Shown here in pieces: positions 1 through 8,701 of a stretch of DNA of 64,000 nt (the stretch's first letter is position 1; each line of letters begins with the position of its first letter). Position numbers and translations under genes: made by a program. The notes beneath the pieces were generated by a model. The model was not told the DNA's origin, did no database searches, and saw only the letters and a program-made list of their open reading frames with translations. This DNA is from an uncultured Lachnospiraceae bacterium (GTDB lineage: Bacteria > Bacillota > Clostridia > Lachnospirales > Lachnospiraceae): contig CAJTLB010000004.1 of the NCBI GenBank assembly GCA_910577045.1, positions 166,127 to 230,126 of the forward strand. The letters are read 5' to 3'.

Positions 1-168
1 CCCAATGTTCCCTTAGTCCTGCTATATGATACCTCAATAACTTTTTATAATAATCTATTTTTCGACTGCTTGGAGAAACTATTTCAATTCAGTCTGGCGC
101 ACCATTATTTCCACCAAAAAATACAACAAATGGAACAGCGAACATATTTCTACATCTTCTATTCCTAA
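1..168 (+). CDS. possible 3' end of a gene cut by the window edge
   Basis: Frame 1 is open from the first base for 55 codons and stops at TAA 166-168. The peptide begins PNVPLVLLYD and ends TYFYIFYS. I do not recognise it. The open stretch is short and A+T-rich, so it may be the tail of a real upstream gene or chance. It ends 15 bp before the -35 box of the next gene. Confidence 0.3.
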   Translation, partial: PNVPLVLLYDTSITFYNNLFFDCLEKLFQFSLAHHYFHQKIQQMEQRTYFYIFYS

Positions 169-182
169 TGATATTCTAGTAT

Positions 183-211
183 TTGACAAATGTATCAATA
201 TAGTTTATACT
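183..211 (+). promoter_or_regulatory. sigma-A promoter of the SIR2-STAND gene
   Basis: A perfect -35 TTGACA (183-188) is separated by 17 bp from TATACT (206-211, 5 of 6 to TATAAT). Transcription would start near 218, giving a leader of about 30 nt with AAGGAGG at 234-240, seven bases before the ATG. The near-consensus match suggests constitutive, fairly strong expression, as expected for a standby immune sensor. No operator is apparent. Confidence 0.75.
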
Positions 212-247
212 AATAACTAAAATAGTAAATAATAAGGAGGAGCATAA

Positions 248-3200
248 ATGACTTTTCAAGAATTAATGGATTCTTACTATATAAGTGAAGAAGATAATAA
301 CCAAATCACTTATAACAAACTCTTAACTTTTGCCCAAACCAAAAATATCACTCCTGTTATTGGGGCGGGGCTATCCCACTGGGCATACCCTCTCTGGAAA
401 GAAATGTTAGAACAGCAAGCCAAAAACTATGGTTTAACAGAAGAAATCTCTTCTTTACTTAAAGATTCCCAATATGAAAAAGCAGCATCTTTATTAGAAA
501 AAGAACTTACCCACAATGGAATGACACATCTACTTAAGCAAATTTTTCGCAGTTCTTTATTAGAAGAAAAAATTTCTAACTTTCCAGAATATCTAAAAAA
601 AATACCTGTTCTCTTTACAGGCCCTATTATCACCACAAACTTTGATCGGGCAATTGAATTTATATTCCATCTAACCAACACCAAATTGCCTGACATGGTT
701 ATTCCATCTGATGACTTCCAAAGTGGCAAAATAAAAGAATCTTTACAACAAAATAGTCCTCTTCTTATAAAAATGCACGGTGATATAAAAGATATAGAAC
801 ACCTTATTTTTACTGAGGAATCCTATAATGCCTCTTATGGGAATAATACAGAACATCCAGATTTTACTAAAGAAATGCCGAAATTCTTACAAAAAATTAT
901 TGAACGCAGCCCTCTTCTTTTCCTTGGATGTAGTTTAGAATCTGACCGTACCTGCACAGTAATTAAAAGCTGTGCTTTAAACTGCCAACTATTTGCATTT
1001 ATTGAACTCCCCAAAGAAACAAAAAATCCAGACAATAACCTAAAACCTCTTCTAAAAGATAATAATAAACTTATAAAAAAATTAAAAGAACGCTATCAGA
1101 ATATTGTTGGAAACCTTAATATACAGCCCATTTGGTATCCTTACCATATGCACCAAGAAGCTTTTGATATATTTTTTACAAAACTAAGTGAAGATTTACA
1201 TAAAGGACACATATCTAACCCTTTGGCATCTTATCGTTTAATTAACCATTTACCCAAAATAAGAGAGGTCTTCTTTGGGCGTGATCAGGAAATAGAAAAA
1301 ATTCATACTACTTTCCAAAGTGGGACCCGTACTTTGTTTCTACAAGGCATTGGTGGAATTGGAAAAAGCGAATTAGCCAAAAATTATGCCTTAAAATATC
1401 AGGGCTCCTATAACCATATTATATTTACCAGCTATACTTCTAGCTTAAAGGAACTTATATGTAACCCAAATGCTATCCAAATTGAGAATTTAATGCAGGC
1501 CCCAAATGAAAATGACAATGAATTTTTCCAGCGTAAGCTCCATATATTACAAAATCTAAGCAATGAAAAAACATTGCTTATTATAGATAATTTCGATGTC
1601 AAAGAAGACCCCGACTTAACAGATTTCTTAAAAGGAAACTATTGTATTCTTTTTACAACACGTTATCCCCATCCAGAATACAAAACTATTCCTGTAGAAA
1701 ATATTAATAATATAGAAGACTTGCGTAAAATCTTTATAAAAAATACAAGTATGGATATAAAAGAAGAAGAGCTCTCCTATTTAAACGAAATATTTGAATT
1801 TGTAGGATACCACACATATGCTATCGAATTAATTGCAAAACAAATGGTCGCTAGTTTTTTAACTCCTAAAACTATGTTAGAACTATTAAAAAAACGGCTA
1901 CTACCTACTGTGGCAACAGAAAATATTATAGGTAAAAATGGACAAAAACCAGCTTTTGAGCATATACGTTCTCTTTTTAACTTAAGCAACTTAAATGAAA
2001 AAGAAAAACAAATTATGATGTATTTATCCCTTATGGGTATCCAAGGAATACAAGCTACTCACTTTAAAGAATGGGCAGAACTTCCATCATATGAGGTAAT
2101 ACACCCATTAATCCATAATAGTTGGATACGGACAGAAAATAACCAACTTCTTTCTTTACATCCTTTGGTAAAAGAAGTTGTATATTCTGAATTACATCCT
2201 TCTATAGAAAATTGCCGTATTTTTTTAGAGAATATTGCTGATTTTTGTTGTGGTGCATGGATGAGGAATTATCAGGAGAATATACCTATAACCAATAATA
2301 TTCTAGAAATCTTAAGTCTTTTTGAGCCAAATGGCAAGGAAATCCAAATTTTTGAGCCTATTATTGGTTTTCTCTGGCAAATAGGAAAATTTGATGATTC
2401 CATTCATTATTTCCATATCCTTTATAATTCCTGTTTAAAGGAATATGGAGAAAATAGCAATATTACAGGAGTAATTGCTAAAAGTTTAGGTGGTGCTTAT
2501 TTTAATAGCGGGGACCTTCTTTCTTCTATTCCATGGTATAAACAAGCACTATATTGTATGCAGCTTACTGGAAATGAGGATAGGGAAGACTTTGCCATGG
2601 CATATGAAAAAGTTGCACGTTGTTATACATGGGAATATGAACAAGATTTAAAAAAGGCAAAAGAATACTTTGAAATAGCACTTGAAATGCGCTATCGAAT
2701 TAAAACTGATATAAAATGTGGAAAAGCAAAAACTAGATTAATTGATCCTAAACATTATACATTAAATGAAGCAGAATCCACAATTGGTGAAACTTATATG
2801 GAAATGGGACGTATGTACCAAGTATACAAAGAATATAAAAAAGCTCTAGAATATAGCAAAATATACGAAAATTCTCTATTAAAATTTCAACCCTTCAATC
2901 TTTCTGGTCTCGCCTATGCTTATTGCGACCAAGGAATGTGCTACTATTATCTTGGTTTACAAGAAAAAGAACAAGGAAACAGCAAACTTGCTATAGAAAA
3001 CTGGCTAAAATCAGAAGAATATTTAACAAAAGCATTAGAGTCCAATATAAATATGCGGGGCGCAATAGCAGTTGATACTATTGATAACCAACAATATCTA
3101 GCAGATGTCCATAACGCCTTATCCAAAGAAATGTATCAAAAAGCTCTTGAAGAATACGCAACAGCCCTTCAAATGACTGAAAACCTTATTGGGCCAAACT

Positions 3201-3262
3201 GTAAGAAAGCACAAACCATAAGACAAAAACTCCTGTCTAGTACCAGCTATAAAAACCTGTAA
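248..3262 (+). CDS. SIR2-STAND-TPR protein, probable anti-phage NADase sensor
   Basis: 1004 aa with three parts. The N-terminal SIR2-like domain (about 30-315) has GAGLSHW, TTNFDRAIE and KMHGD, corresponding to the NAD-binding glycine loop, the N/D motif and the catalytic His. A STAND/NB-ARC NTPase (about 335-600) has P-loop GIGGIGKSEL, Walker B LLIIDNFD and a TTRYP sensor. The C-terminal half is helical with TPR-like units (about 700-990), probably the ligand-sensing part. Proteins of this architecture (Avs5-like or defence-associated sirtuins) deplete NAD+ after sensing a phage product. That role is inferred here from architecture. The gene is monocistronic with its own promoter and a terminator-like hairpin, and it sits beside a serine recombinase, fitting a small defence cargo. 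The start is set by AAGGAGG seven bases upstream. Confidence 0.85.
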   Translation: MTFQELMDSYYISEEDNNQITYNKLLTFAQTKNITPVIGAGLSHWAYPLWKEMLEQQAKNYGLTEEISSLLKDSQYEKAASLLEKELTHNGMTHLLKQIFRSSLLEEKISNFPEYLKKIPVLFTGPIITTNFDRAIEFIFHLTNTKLPDMVIPSDDFQSGKIKESLQQNSPLLIKMHGDIKDIEHLIFTEESYNASYGNNTEHPDFTKEMPKFLQKIIERSPLLFLGCSLESDRTCTVIKSCALNCQLFAFIELPKETKNPDNNLKPLLKDNNKLIKKLKERYQNIVGNLNIQPIWYPYHMHQEAFDIFFTKLSEDLHKGHISNPLASYRLINHLPKIREVFFGRDQEIEKIHTTFQSGTRTLFLQGIGGIGKSELAKNYALKYQGSYNHIIFTSYTSSLKELICNPNAIQIENLMQAPNENDNEFFQRKLHILQNLSNEKTLLIIDNFDVKEDPDLTDFLKGNYCILFTTRYPHPEYKTIPVENINNIEDLRKIFIKNTSMDIKEEELSYLNEIFEFVGYHTYAIELIAKQMVASFLTPKTMLELLKKRLLPTVATENIIGKNGQKPAFEHIRSLFNLSNLNEKEKQIMMYLSLMGIQGIQATHFKEWAELPSYEVIHPLIHNSWIRTENNQLLSLHPLVKEVVYSELHPSIENCRIFLENIADFCCGAWMRNYQENIPITNNILEILSLFEPNGKEIQIFEPIIGFLWQIGKFDDSIHYFHILYNSCLKEYGENSNITGVIAKSLGGAYFNSGDLLSSIPWYKQALYCMQLTGNEDREDFAMAYEKVARCYTWEYEQDLKKAKEYFEIALEMRYRIKTDIKCGKAKTRLIDPKHYTLNEAESTIGETYMEMGRMYQVYKEYKKALEYSKIYENSLLKFQPFNLSGLAYAYCDQGMCYYYLGLQEKEQGNSKLAIENWLKSEEYLTKALESNINMRGAIAVDTIDNQQYLADVHNALSKEMYQKALEEYATALQMTENLIGPNCKKAQTIRQKLLSSTSYKNL

Positions 3263-3284
3263 ATGCTTTTTCCAAAAACTTATA

Positions 3285-3321
3285 AGGCTTCCCATAATAA
3301 AAATAAAATTATAGGAGGCCT
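3285..3321 (+). terminator. terminator-like hairpin after the SIR2-STAND gene
   Basis: Arms at 3285-3298 and 3308-3321 are complementary at 12 of 14 positions and enclose an A-rich loop. ATTTTAAC follows on the plus strand, and a GTTTTTGG stretch follows on the minus strand. It lies between the convergent SIR2 and resolvase genes, so it could act in both directions. Confidence 0.5.
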
Positions 3322-3381
3322 ATTTTAACAAAAAACTATTGAACCATTCCCTTTCGTAAATACTACAAAAGTAGTTGTATA

Positions 3382-3978
3382 CTATAATACTGGATGTGCC
3401 TTATCATAAAATGTACTCTCTGCCAGCCCACACAACATTGCAGCTTCCCTCATTGTAAGTTCTTTATTCTTCCACTTAATACATATAGCTTGAAAATTTT
3501 CGGGTACAGGTATCTCTGGCCTTCCAAAACGGATTCCTTTCTCCCTAGCTGCTACAATTCCCTCTGCCTGCCTTTGGCGTATAATTTGCCTTTCATTCTC
3601 TGCTACAAAACTCAATACCTGCAATACAATATCACTTAAAAAAGTACCCATTAAATCTTTCCCACGCCTTGTATCTAAAAGTGGCATATCAATTACTACA
3701 ATATCTGCTTGCTTTTCTTTTGTAATAAAACGCCATTGCTCAATAATCTCCTCATAATTCCTCCCAAGCCTGTCAATGGATTTAATATAGATTACAGATT
3801 TTTTATCCAAAATTGACATCAAACGCTGGTATGCTGGCCTAATAAAATCTTTTCCTGATTGCTTATCTGTAAAAATACTATCTGATGGAACTCCAGCCTC
3901 CCTCATAGCAAATATTTGCCTGTCTTCATTTTGTTCCTTGGTACTTACTCTTATATATCCATATATCTTTTGTTCCAT
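3382..3978 (-). CDS. serine recombinase (resolvase/invertase family)
   Basis: 198 aa, the usual size for a small Tn3-resolvase or Hin-type enzyme. The N-terminal catalytic domain starts YGYIRVSTKEQ, with the nucleophilic Ser in RVST, and carries SIDRLGRNYEEI. It is followed by the long E helix and GRPEIPVPENF, which leads into a C-terminal helix-turn-helix ending in TMREAAMLCGLAESTFYDKA. It lies 38 bp downstream of the nucleotidyltransferase in the same direction, so it could be read with the polysaccharide genes. It may resolve a mobile element or invert DNA. I saw no clear pair of crossover sites nearby. Family is confident, substrate unknown. Confidence 0.9.
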   Translation of the reverse strand: MEQKIYGYIRVSTKEQNEDRQIFAMREAGVPSDSIFTDKQSGKDFIRPAYQRLMSILDKKSVIYIKSIDRLGRNYEEIIEQWRFITKEKQADIVVIDMPLLDTRRGKDLMGTFLSDIVLQVLSFVAENERQIIRQRQAEGIVAAREKGIRFGRPEIPVPENFQAICIKWKNKELTMREAAMLCGLAESTFYDKAHPVL

Positions 3979-4015
3979 TACAGATATGTCAACTCCTTAT
4001 CTAACTTACATTAAC

Positions 4016-4753
4016 CTAAAACTGTTCTAAGCCTTTACATACTGTTTCATAACTTTCTAAACTTCCAATATCATAACGCTTTCCAGGCATTTTCATAGCA
4101 TAAACCTCCTCCCTCTTACAAAGCCACGATAAAAACCCGCCTGGCGAATCTGATGGGCAACCCATATTTATCCCTTCTTGTATAGTAGGAAGTATCTTTT
4201 GGGTAAATATATAAAAGGGAGGAATTGCATATGTTCCTTTTGGAACTATTGGTTTTTCTTCCATATTAAGAATCAACCCTGTATCTGATAGTTCAGCTAC
4301 TCCTGTTTTTCTTAGTTTTTCTATATTTTCTTCTTTATGGCACATAACCATATTATGTTTTGTTTTACAAAATTCTTCCACAAAAACCTTTAAAGAAAAA
4401 TCTAGCAGATTATCTCCTGCAAGTATCAATAAATCATCTTTTATTTCTGCTTGTTTTATTACAAATTCTATGTCTTTCACTGCACCTAAGCGATTTTCAT
4501 TTTCTGTGCTTCCGTCATCAAAAAGTACCACTTTATCCTTATAGGCAAGCGATTCTTTCCATTCTTCAAATTGTAGGATAAACCTATGGTTCGTTACAAT
4601 AAAATATTCTTTTATATTACAATTTTCTTCCAAATCTTCAAGCAAATACTCTAATATAGCCTTTTCTTTAACAGGAAGAAGCGGCTTTGGAAAATCTTTA
4701 GTAAGCGGATACATTCTTGTTGCATATCCTGCTGCAAGTATTAAGCATTTCAT
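4016..4753 (-). CDS. sugar-1-phosphate nucleotidyltransferase
   Basis: 245 aa of the RmlA/HddC/GalU-like fold. It begins MKCLILAAGYATRM and continues PLTKDFPKPLLP, the nucleotide-binding signature with the Lys that contacts the sugar phosphate. LAGDNLLDF carries the metal-binding Asp, and EEKP is also present. It directly follows a GHMP sugar kinase, so the simplest reading is that the kinase makes a sugar-1-phosphate and this enzyme turns it into an NDP-sugar for the polysaccharide. Sugar and nucleotide cannot be read from sequence. GDP-linked products are plausible because the neighbours make GDP-mannose. Confidence 0.8.
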   Translation of the reverse strand: MKCLILAAGYATRMYPLTKDFPKPLLPVKEKAILEYLLEDLEENCNIKEYFIVTNHRFILQFEEWKESLAYKDKVVLFDDGSTENENRLGAVKDIEFVIKQAEIKDDLLILAGDNLLDFSLKVFVEEFCKTKHNMVMCHKEENIEKLRKTGVAELSDTGLILNMEEKPIVPKGTYAIPPFYIFTQKILPTIQEGINMGCPSDSPGGFLSWLCKREEVYAMKMPGKRYDIGSLESYETVCKGLEQF

Positions 4754-4809
4754 TTTATCCTCATTTCTACGCCTCTTTTGCGTACTTTAACTTTATAGGA
4801 ATAGATGTT

Positions 4810-5937
4810 TTAAACCAAGTCTACCCCATCTGCTGTTTGGCAAAAAGTTATTTTAAAACTATCCTTTAATTCTGGATATTGTTTCAAATAACATTTTTTA
4901 ATAGTTTCTTCTATTTCTTCTTTATATTCAGGATTAATAATTGCCATACTGCTCCCATTAAATCCAGCCCCTGAAAAACGTCCTCCATAAATTCCCTTTG
5001 TACCTTTTATTAACTCTTGCAAATAATGGAGTTGATCGGATCCTGTCTGGTAATAATGAATAGAACTTTCTCCTGATTCTGTAATTAACCTGCCAAATTT
5101 CTCTATATCACCTTGTTTCCAAGCTTTTTTCCCCAACTTTACCCTTTGCATTTCTGTATAAAAATGCCTCGCCCTTTTATACCAACTTTCTGGAAGTTTA
5201 TTTTTATATTCATCATAAATTCCTTCTGGGACATCTCTTAAATACGTATCTTGATACTTTCCGTACTCCATATGGCTAAAAGCTTTTAACGCATATGCGG
5301 CCGCACGGCACTCATCTACACGCATATTATAAGCAGAACCTGCAAGGCTTCTTTCTAGCCCAGAAAAAATTACTGCTATTTCAAATTCTGGCATATTAGA
5401 AGAAATAGGTATTAATTCGCAAGAATCATCTAATGTATCTAAATACAATAAATGTTCTTTCCTAGAATACACCTCACAGCTTTGATCTAATTTCCCTACA
5501 TTTACACCAATATAATTTCGTTCCTCCCAAATAGCGTGTTTAATTAATTCTGCTTCCGTTAAATGAATTGCATTAGCCCTACAAAGAGCAGATAAATACG
5601 TAATAATCACCGCTGCTGAAGATGATAAACCTCCCGTTGGCAGGCTTCCTGTTATTTCACCTTTTATCCCAAACTCAAGCTGGTACTTTCTAGAAAGTGT
5701 GTGTACAGCCCCAATTAGAAAATCTCCCCAATACATTTTCCGTTCTGGTAAATCTGTAAGAGTACAATTTACTATTCCTACATAATTTTTACTGGTAACA
5801 TAAATTGTACCATCTTGCGTTGGTTCATACTCTAATGTTACGCCATGGTCTAAAGCAAAACCTGTAACAATCCCATATTGATGATCTACATGTGCACCCA
5901 ATGGGCAGATTCTATATGGACAATGAATTATTTGCAT
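4810..5937 (-). CDS. GHMP kinase of the galactokinase family
   Basis: 375 aa, close to galactokinase length. Visible motifs are CPYRICPLGAHVDHQYG (the galactokinase signature region, with GAH where GalK has GEH), LPTGGLSSSAAV (the GHMP phosphate-binding loop) and VGKLDQSCE (catalytic Asp). GLERSLAGSAYNMR followed by DECRAAA matches the family's third motif. It overlaps the mutase gene by 10 bp and precedes the nucleotidyltransferase. It probably phosphorylates C1 of galactose, L-fucose or a related sugar. The changed signature residue makes strict galactokinase activity uncertain. Confidence 0.75.
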   Translation of the reverse strand: MQIIHCPYRICPLGAHVDHQYGIVTGFALDHGVTLEYEPTQDGTIYVTSKNYVGIVNCTLTDLPERKMYWGDFLIGAVHTLSRKYQLEFGIKGEITGSLPTGGLSSSAAVIITYLSALCRANAIHLTEAELIKHAIWEERNYIGVNVGKLDQSCEVYSRKEHLLYLDTLDDSCELIPISSNMPEFEIAVIFSGLERSLAGSAYNMRVDECRAAAYALKAFSHMEYGKYQDTYLRDVPEGIYDEYKNKLPESWYKRARHFYTEMQRVKLGKKAWKQGDIEKFGRLITESGESSIHYYQTGSDQLHYLQELIKGTKGIYGGRFSGAGFNGSSMAIINPEYKEEIEETIKKCYLKQYPELKDSFKITFCQTADGVDLV

Positions 5938-7655
5938 ATTATATACTCCTTTAAACTTTTTTCTATTTTTTTTGTTTCTTCTTCTGCCTTTGCGCGATCT
6001 AATGCACTAACAGAAACATATACTTTAAGCTTTGGTTCTGTCCCAGACGGCCTAATAACCACAGAACAATTATCCTCTAATATAAACTTCAGCACATCTG
6101 ACTTTGGCAATCCACCTAACCCATTCTTATAATCCAAGCACTCTTTTACTTGTTTTGTTCCAAATATCCCTACCCCTACCCTCATCTCTTCCATAATTTC
6201 TTGCATCTTCTCAAATCCTGCTGCCCCTTTGCACTCATATGAATAAAGTGTATTCAGACAAAAACCATAACGTAAATATAGCTCTTCTAGCTTATCTAGC
6301 AAATTAATCCCATTAGCCTTATAATACGCATACATTTCACAAATAAGAAAAGAAGCATTCACTGCATCCTTATCCCTAACATAACTGCCACTTAAATACC
6401 CATAACTTTCTTCAAAGCCAAAAATATAAGAATCTACCTTTCCTTTTTCTTCCAGCTTCCCAATTTGTTCTCCAATAAACTTAAATCCTGTGAGTACATT
6501 TATTGTCTGTACCCCATAATTTTCTGCTATTTGTTCTGCCATATCTGTTGTTACAATTGTTTTTACCATAACTGGATTATCAGGCATAAACCCATTCTCT
6601 CTTCTACGAGAGCAAATATAATCAAAAAGTAATAAGCCTGTCTCATTTCCAGATAACAACACATAGTCCTCTTCATTCCTTTGTACCGCAATCCCCACTC
6701 TATCACAATCTGGATCTGTAGCAAGCAATAGATCTGCCTGTTTTTCCTTTGCCATCTTTAATCCTAATCCCATTGCCTCTTTATTTTCTGGATTGGGATA
6801 TGGACAAGTTGGGAACCTTCCATCTGGGTTTTTCTGTTCTTCTACTACATAAATTTTTTTATATCCACTTTCCTTTAACACTCTTAATATGGGTTTTAAG
6901 CCTGTCCCATTTAATGGCGTATATACAATTGTTATATCCCGGTTTATTTTAAGATTTCCTTTTACTAAAGATTGTTGTTTCACTTCTTCTATATAAGAAT
7001 CATATACATGGTTTTCTATATAACAAATTTTTCCTTGTAATATTCCTTCTTGGAAATCTATTTCTTGTATATCCTTAAAAATATCTAATTGTTCTATTTC
7101 TACTAATATTTTCTCTGCTGCATCTGTAGTAATTTGGCACCCATCTGCCCCATATACTTTATAGCCATTATATTCTGCTGGATTATGGGATGCAGTAATC
7201 ATAATGCCTGCTGCACATCCAAGTTTCCGAACTGCATAAGAAAGACATGGCGTTGGCATTAATTCTTTATAAATTTCTGCTTTTATTCCATTTGCTGCAA
7301 AAATACAGCAAGCTGTTTTTGCAAATAATTCTGACTTTTCCCTAGAATCATAGCTAACTGCAATCTTTCTTTTTTCTTTTTGAAAATTTTTATTTATATA
7401 ATTTGACAAACCCTGTGAAGCCTTTCCAACTGTATATATATTCATACGGTTTGTCCCAGCCCCAATAATGCCTCTTAACCCTCCTGTCCCAAAAGAAAGA
7501 TTTTTATAAAAAGCATCATAAAGTTTATCTGAACTATCTGCTAATTCTTTTAATTCCTGTTTTACATCTTCGTCTTTATTAATAAACTTGATCCAACGTT
7601 CATAATTATTTAAAATATCTATATCCCTTATATCCTTACCTTTTAATACAACCAT
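5928..7655 (-). CDS. phosphoglucomutase/phosphomannomutase (PgcA-like)
   Basis: 575 aa, typical of Firmicute PgcA-type alpha-phosphohexomutases. The four expected sites are present: TASHNPAEYNGYK (active-site Ser), DPDCDRVGIAV (Mg-binding loop), GFEESYGYLSG (sugar-binding loop) and RPSGTEPKLKVY (phosphate-binding loop). The N-terminal FGTGGLRGIIGAGTNRMN is also characteristic. It interconverts hexose-6- and hexose-1-phosphates. Lying between manA and the GHMP kinase, its likely job is to supply mannose-1-phosphate to ManC, with glucose-1-phosphate also possible. Confidence 0.88.
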   Translation of the reverse strand: MVVLKGKDIRDIDILNNYERWIKFINKDEDVKQELKELADSSDKLYDAFYKNLSFGTGGLRGIIGAGTNRMNIYTVGKASQGLSNYINKNFQKEKRKIAVSYDSREKSELFAKTACCIFAANGIKAEIYKELMPTPCLSYAVRKLGCAAGIMITASHNPAEYNGYKVYGADGCQITTDAAEKILVEIEQLDIFKDIQEIDFQEGILQGKICYIENHVYDSYIEEVKQQSLVKGNLKINRDITIVYTPLNGTGLKPILRVLKESGYKKIYVVEEQKNPDGRFPTCPYPNPENKEAMGLGLKMAKEKQADLLLATDPDCDRVGIAVQRNEEDYVLLSGNETGLLLFDYICSRRRENGFMPDNPVMVKTIVTTDMAEQIAENYGVQTINVLTGFKFIGEQIGKLEEKGKVDSYIFGFEESYGYLSGSYVRDKDAVNASFLICEMYAYYKANGINLLDKLEELYLRYGFCLNTLYSYECKGAAGFEKMQEIMEEMRVGVGIFGTKQVKECLDYKNGLGGLPKSDVLKFILEDNCSVVIRPSGTEPKLKVYVSVSALDRAKAEEETKKIEKSLKEYIICK

Positions 7656-7684
7656 TACTATCCCTTTCTAAATCACACCCTATA

Positions 7685-8701
7685 TCAACACATTATTTTT
7701 AATAACTGTGCTTTTCCATGTAACTTTAACACTCCGCTTCCTGCTGGAACAAAAATACAATCTCCTTTAAAAAAGCAAAATGATATTTTATCAGTAAATA
7801 CTGTTCCACATCCCTCTGTACACAATAATACTTGAAATGATAAAGAAATTCCCTTTACTTCTGCCATAGAACGGCACCGTTCGGTATTGATTAACATCCG
7901 TTCTACCTGAAAATATTTACATCTGCAAAGCAACTCCATTGCACAACCTGGTTGGTACTTTAACATACGCATTGGTTGCCTTGGTTCTGGCATGGCATTT
8001 AAATTAATCACATCCATTGCCTTCTCAATATGCAGTTCCCTTTTATTTCCCTTTTTATCTACACGATTATAATCATATAAACGATATGTCAAATTCGAAT
8101 TTTCTTGGATTTCTGCAATTAAGGCACCTGCCCCTATCCCATGCACAGTTCCTGGCTCTACATAAAATATGTCATCTTTTTTTATTTTTACATGTTGTAA
8201 ATGCTTATCTATTATTCCTTTTACTATACTATTCCTTAATTTTTTTTCATCTATATTATGGCGAAACCCATAGATAATTTCCGCATTTTTTTTTGCATCT
8301 AAAACATACCACATTTCGCTTTTTCCAAAAGAACCATTTTCTTTTTCCTTAGCATACTTATCATCTGGATGGACTTGTACCGATAAATCTTGTGCTGCGT
8401 CAATTAATTTAATTAAAATAGGAATTTGGCCCTTTTTATTTGCATATTTTCCTATATATTCTGGATGTTCCTTTAAAACCTCAACTAAAGTTTTTCCTTT
8501 ATTTTTTCCACTAGATATTTTACTAACCCCATCTGGATGCGTAGAACACTCCCAAGTTTCTGCCAAAGGAACCATTTCTATTTGTTTAGAAAAGTCATCC
8601 TTTAAACGTCTTCCTCCCCATAAATAATCTTTTCCTATAGGTTCCAACAAAAAAGGCTGCCCTATTTCTTTATCTTTCCAATTCGAATTTATGTTTATCA
8701 T
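7685..8701 (-). CDS. manA: class I mannose-6-phosphate isomerase
   Basis: 338 aa cupin enzyme converting fructose-6-phosphate to mannose-6-phosphate. It contains DYLWGGRRLKDDF, SVQVHPDD (zinc-ligand region), GKSEMWYVLDA, EPGTVHGIGAGALIAEIQ and YRLYDYNRVD, all family hallmarks. The start overlaps the 3' end of manC by 32 bp, suggesting coupled translation. Together with the mutase and ManC it completes a fructose-6-P to GDP-mannose pathway within one operon segment. Confidence 0.9.
   Translation of the reverse strand: MININSNWKDKEIGQPFLLEPIGKDYLWGGRRLKDDFSKQIEMVPLAETWECSTHPDGVSKISSGKNKGKTLVEVLKEHPEYIGKYANKKGQIPILIKLIDAAQDLSVQVHPDDKYAKEKENGSFGKSEMWYVLDAKKNAEIIYGFRHNIDEKKLRNSIVKGIIDKHLQHVKIKKDDIFYVEPGTVHGIGAGALIAEIQENSNLTYRLYDYNRVDKKGNKRELHIEKAMDVINLNAMPEPRQPMRMLKYQPGCAMELLCRCKYFQVERMLINTERCRSMAEVKGISLSFQVLLCTEGCGTVFTDKISFCFFKGDCIFVPAGSGVLKLHGKAQLLKIMC

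Noticed and set aside
3382..3978. Invertible capsule promoter controlled by the serine recombinase
   Set aside because: No inverted crossover sites were visible around the EPS promoter or the SIR2 promoter; the idea stays open only for sites outside the window.
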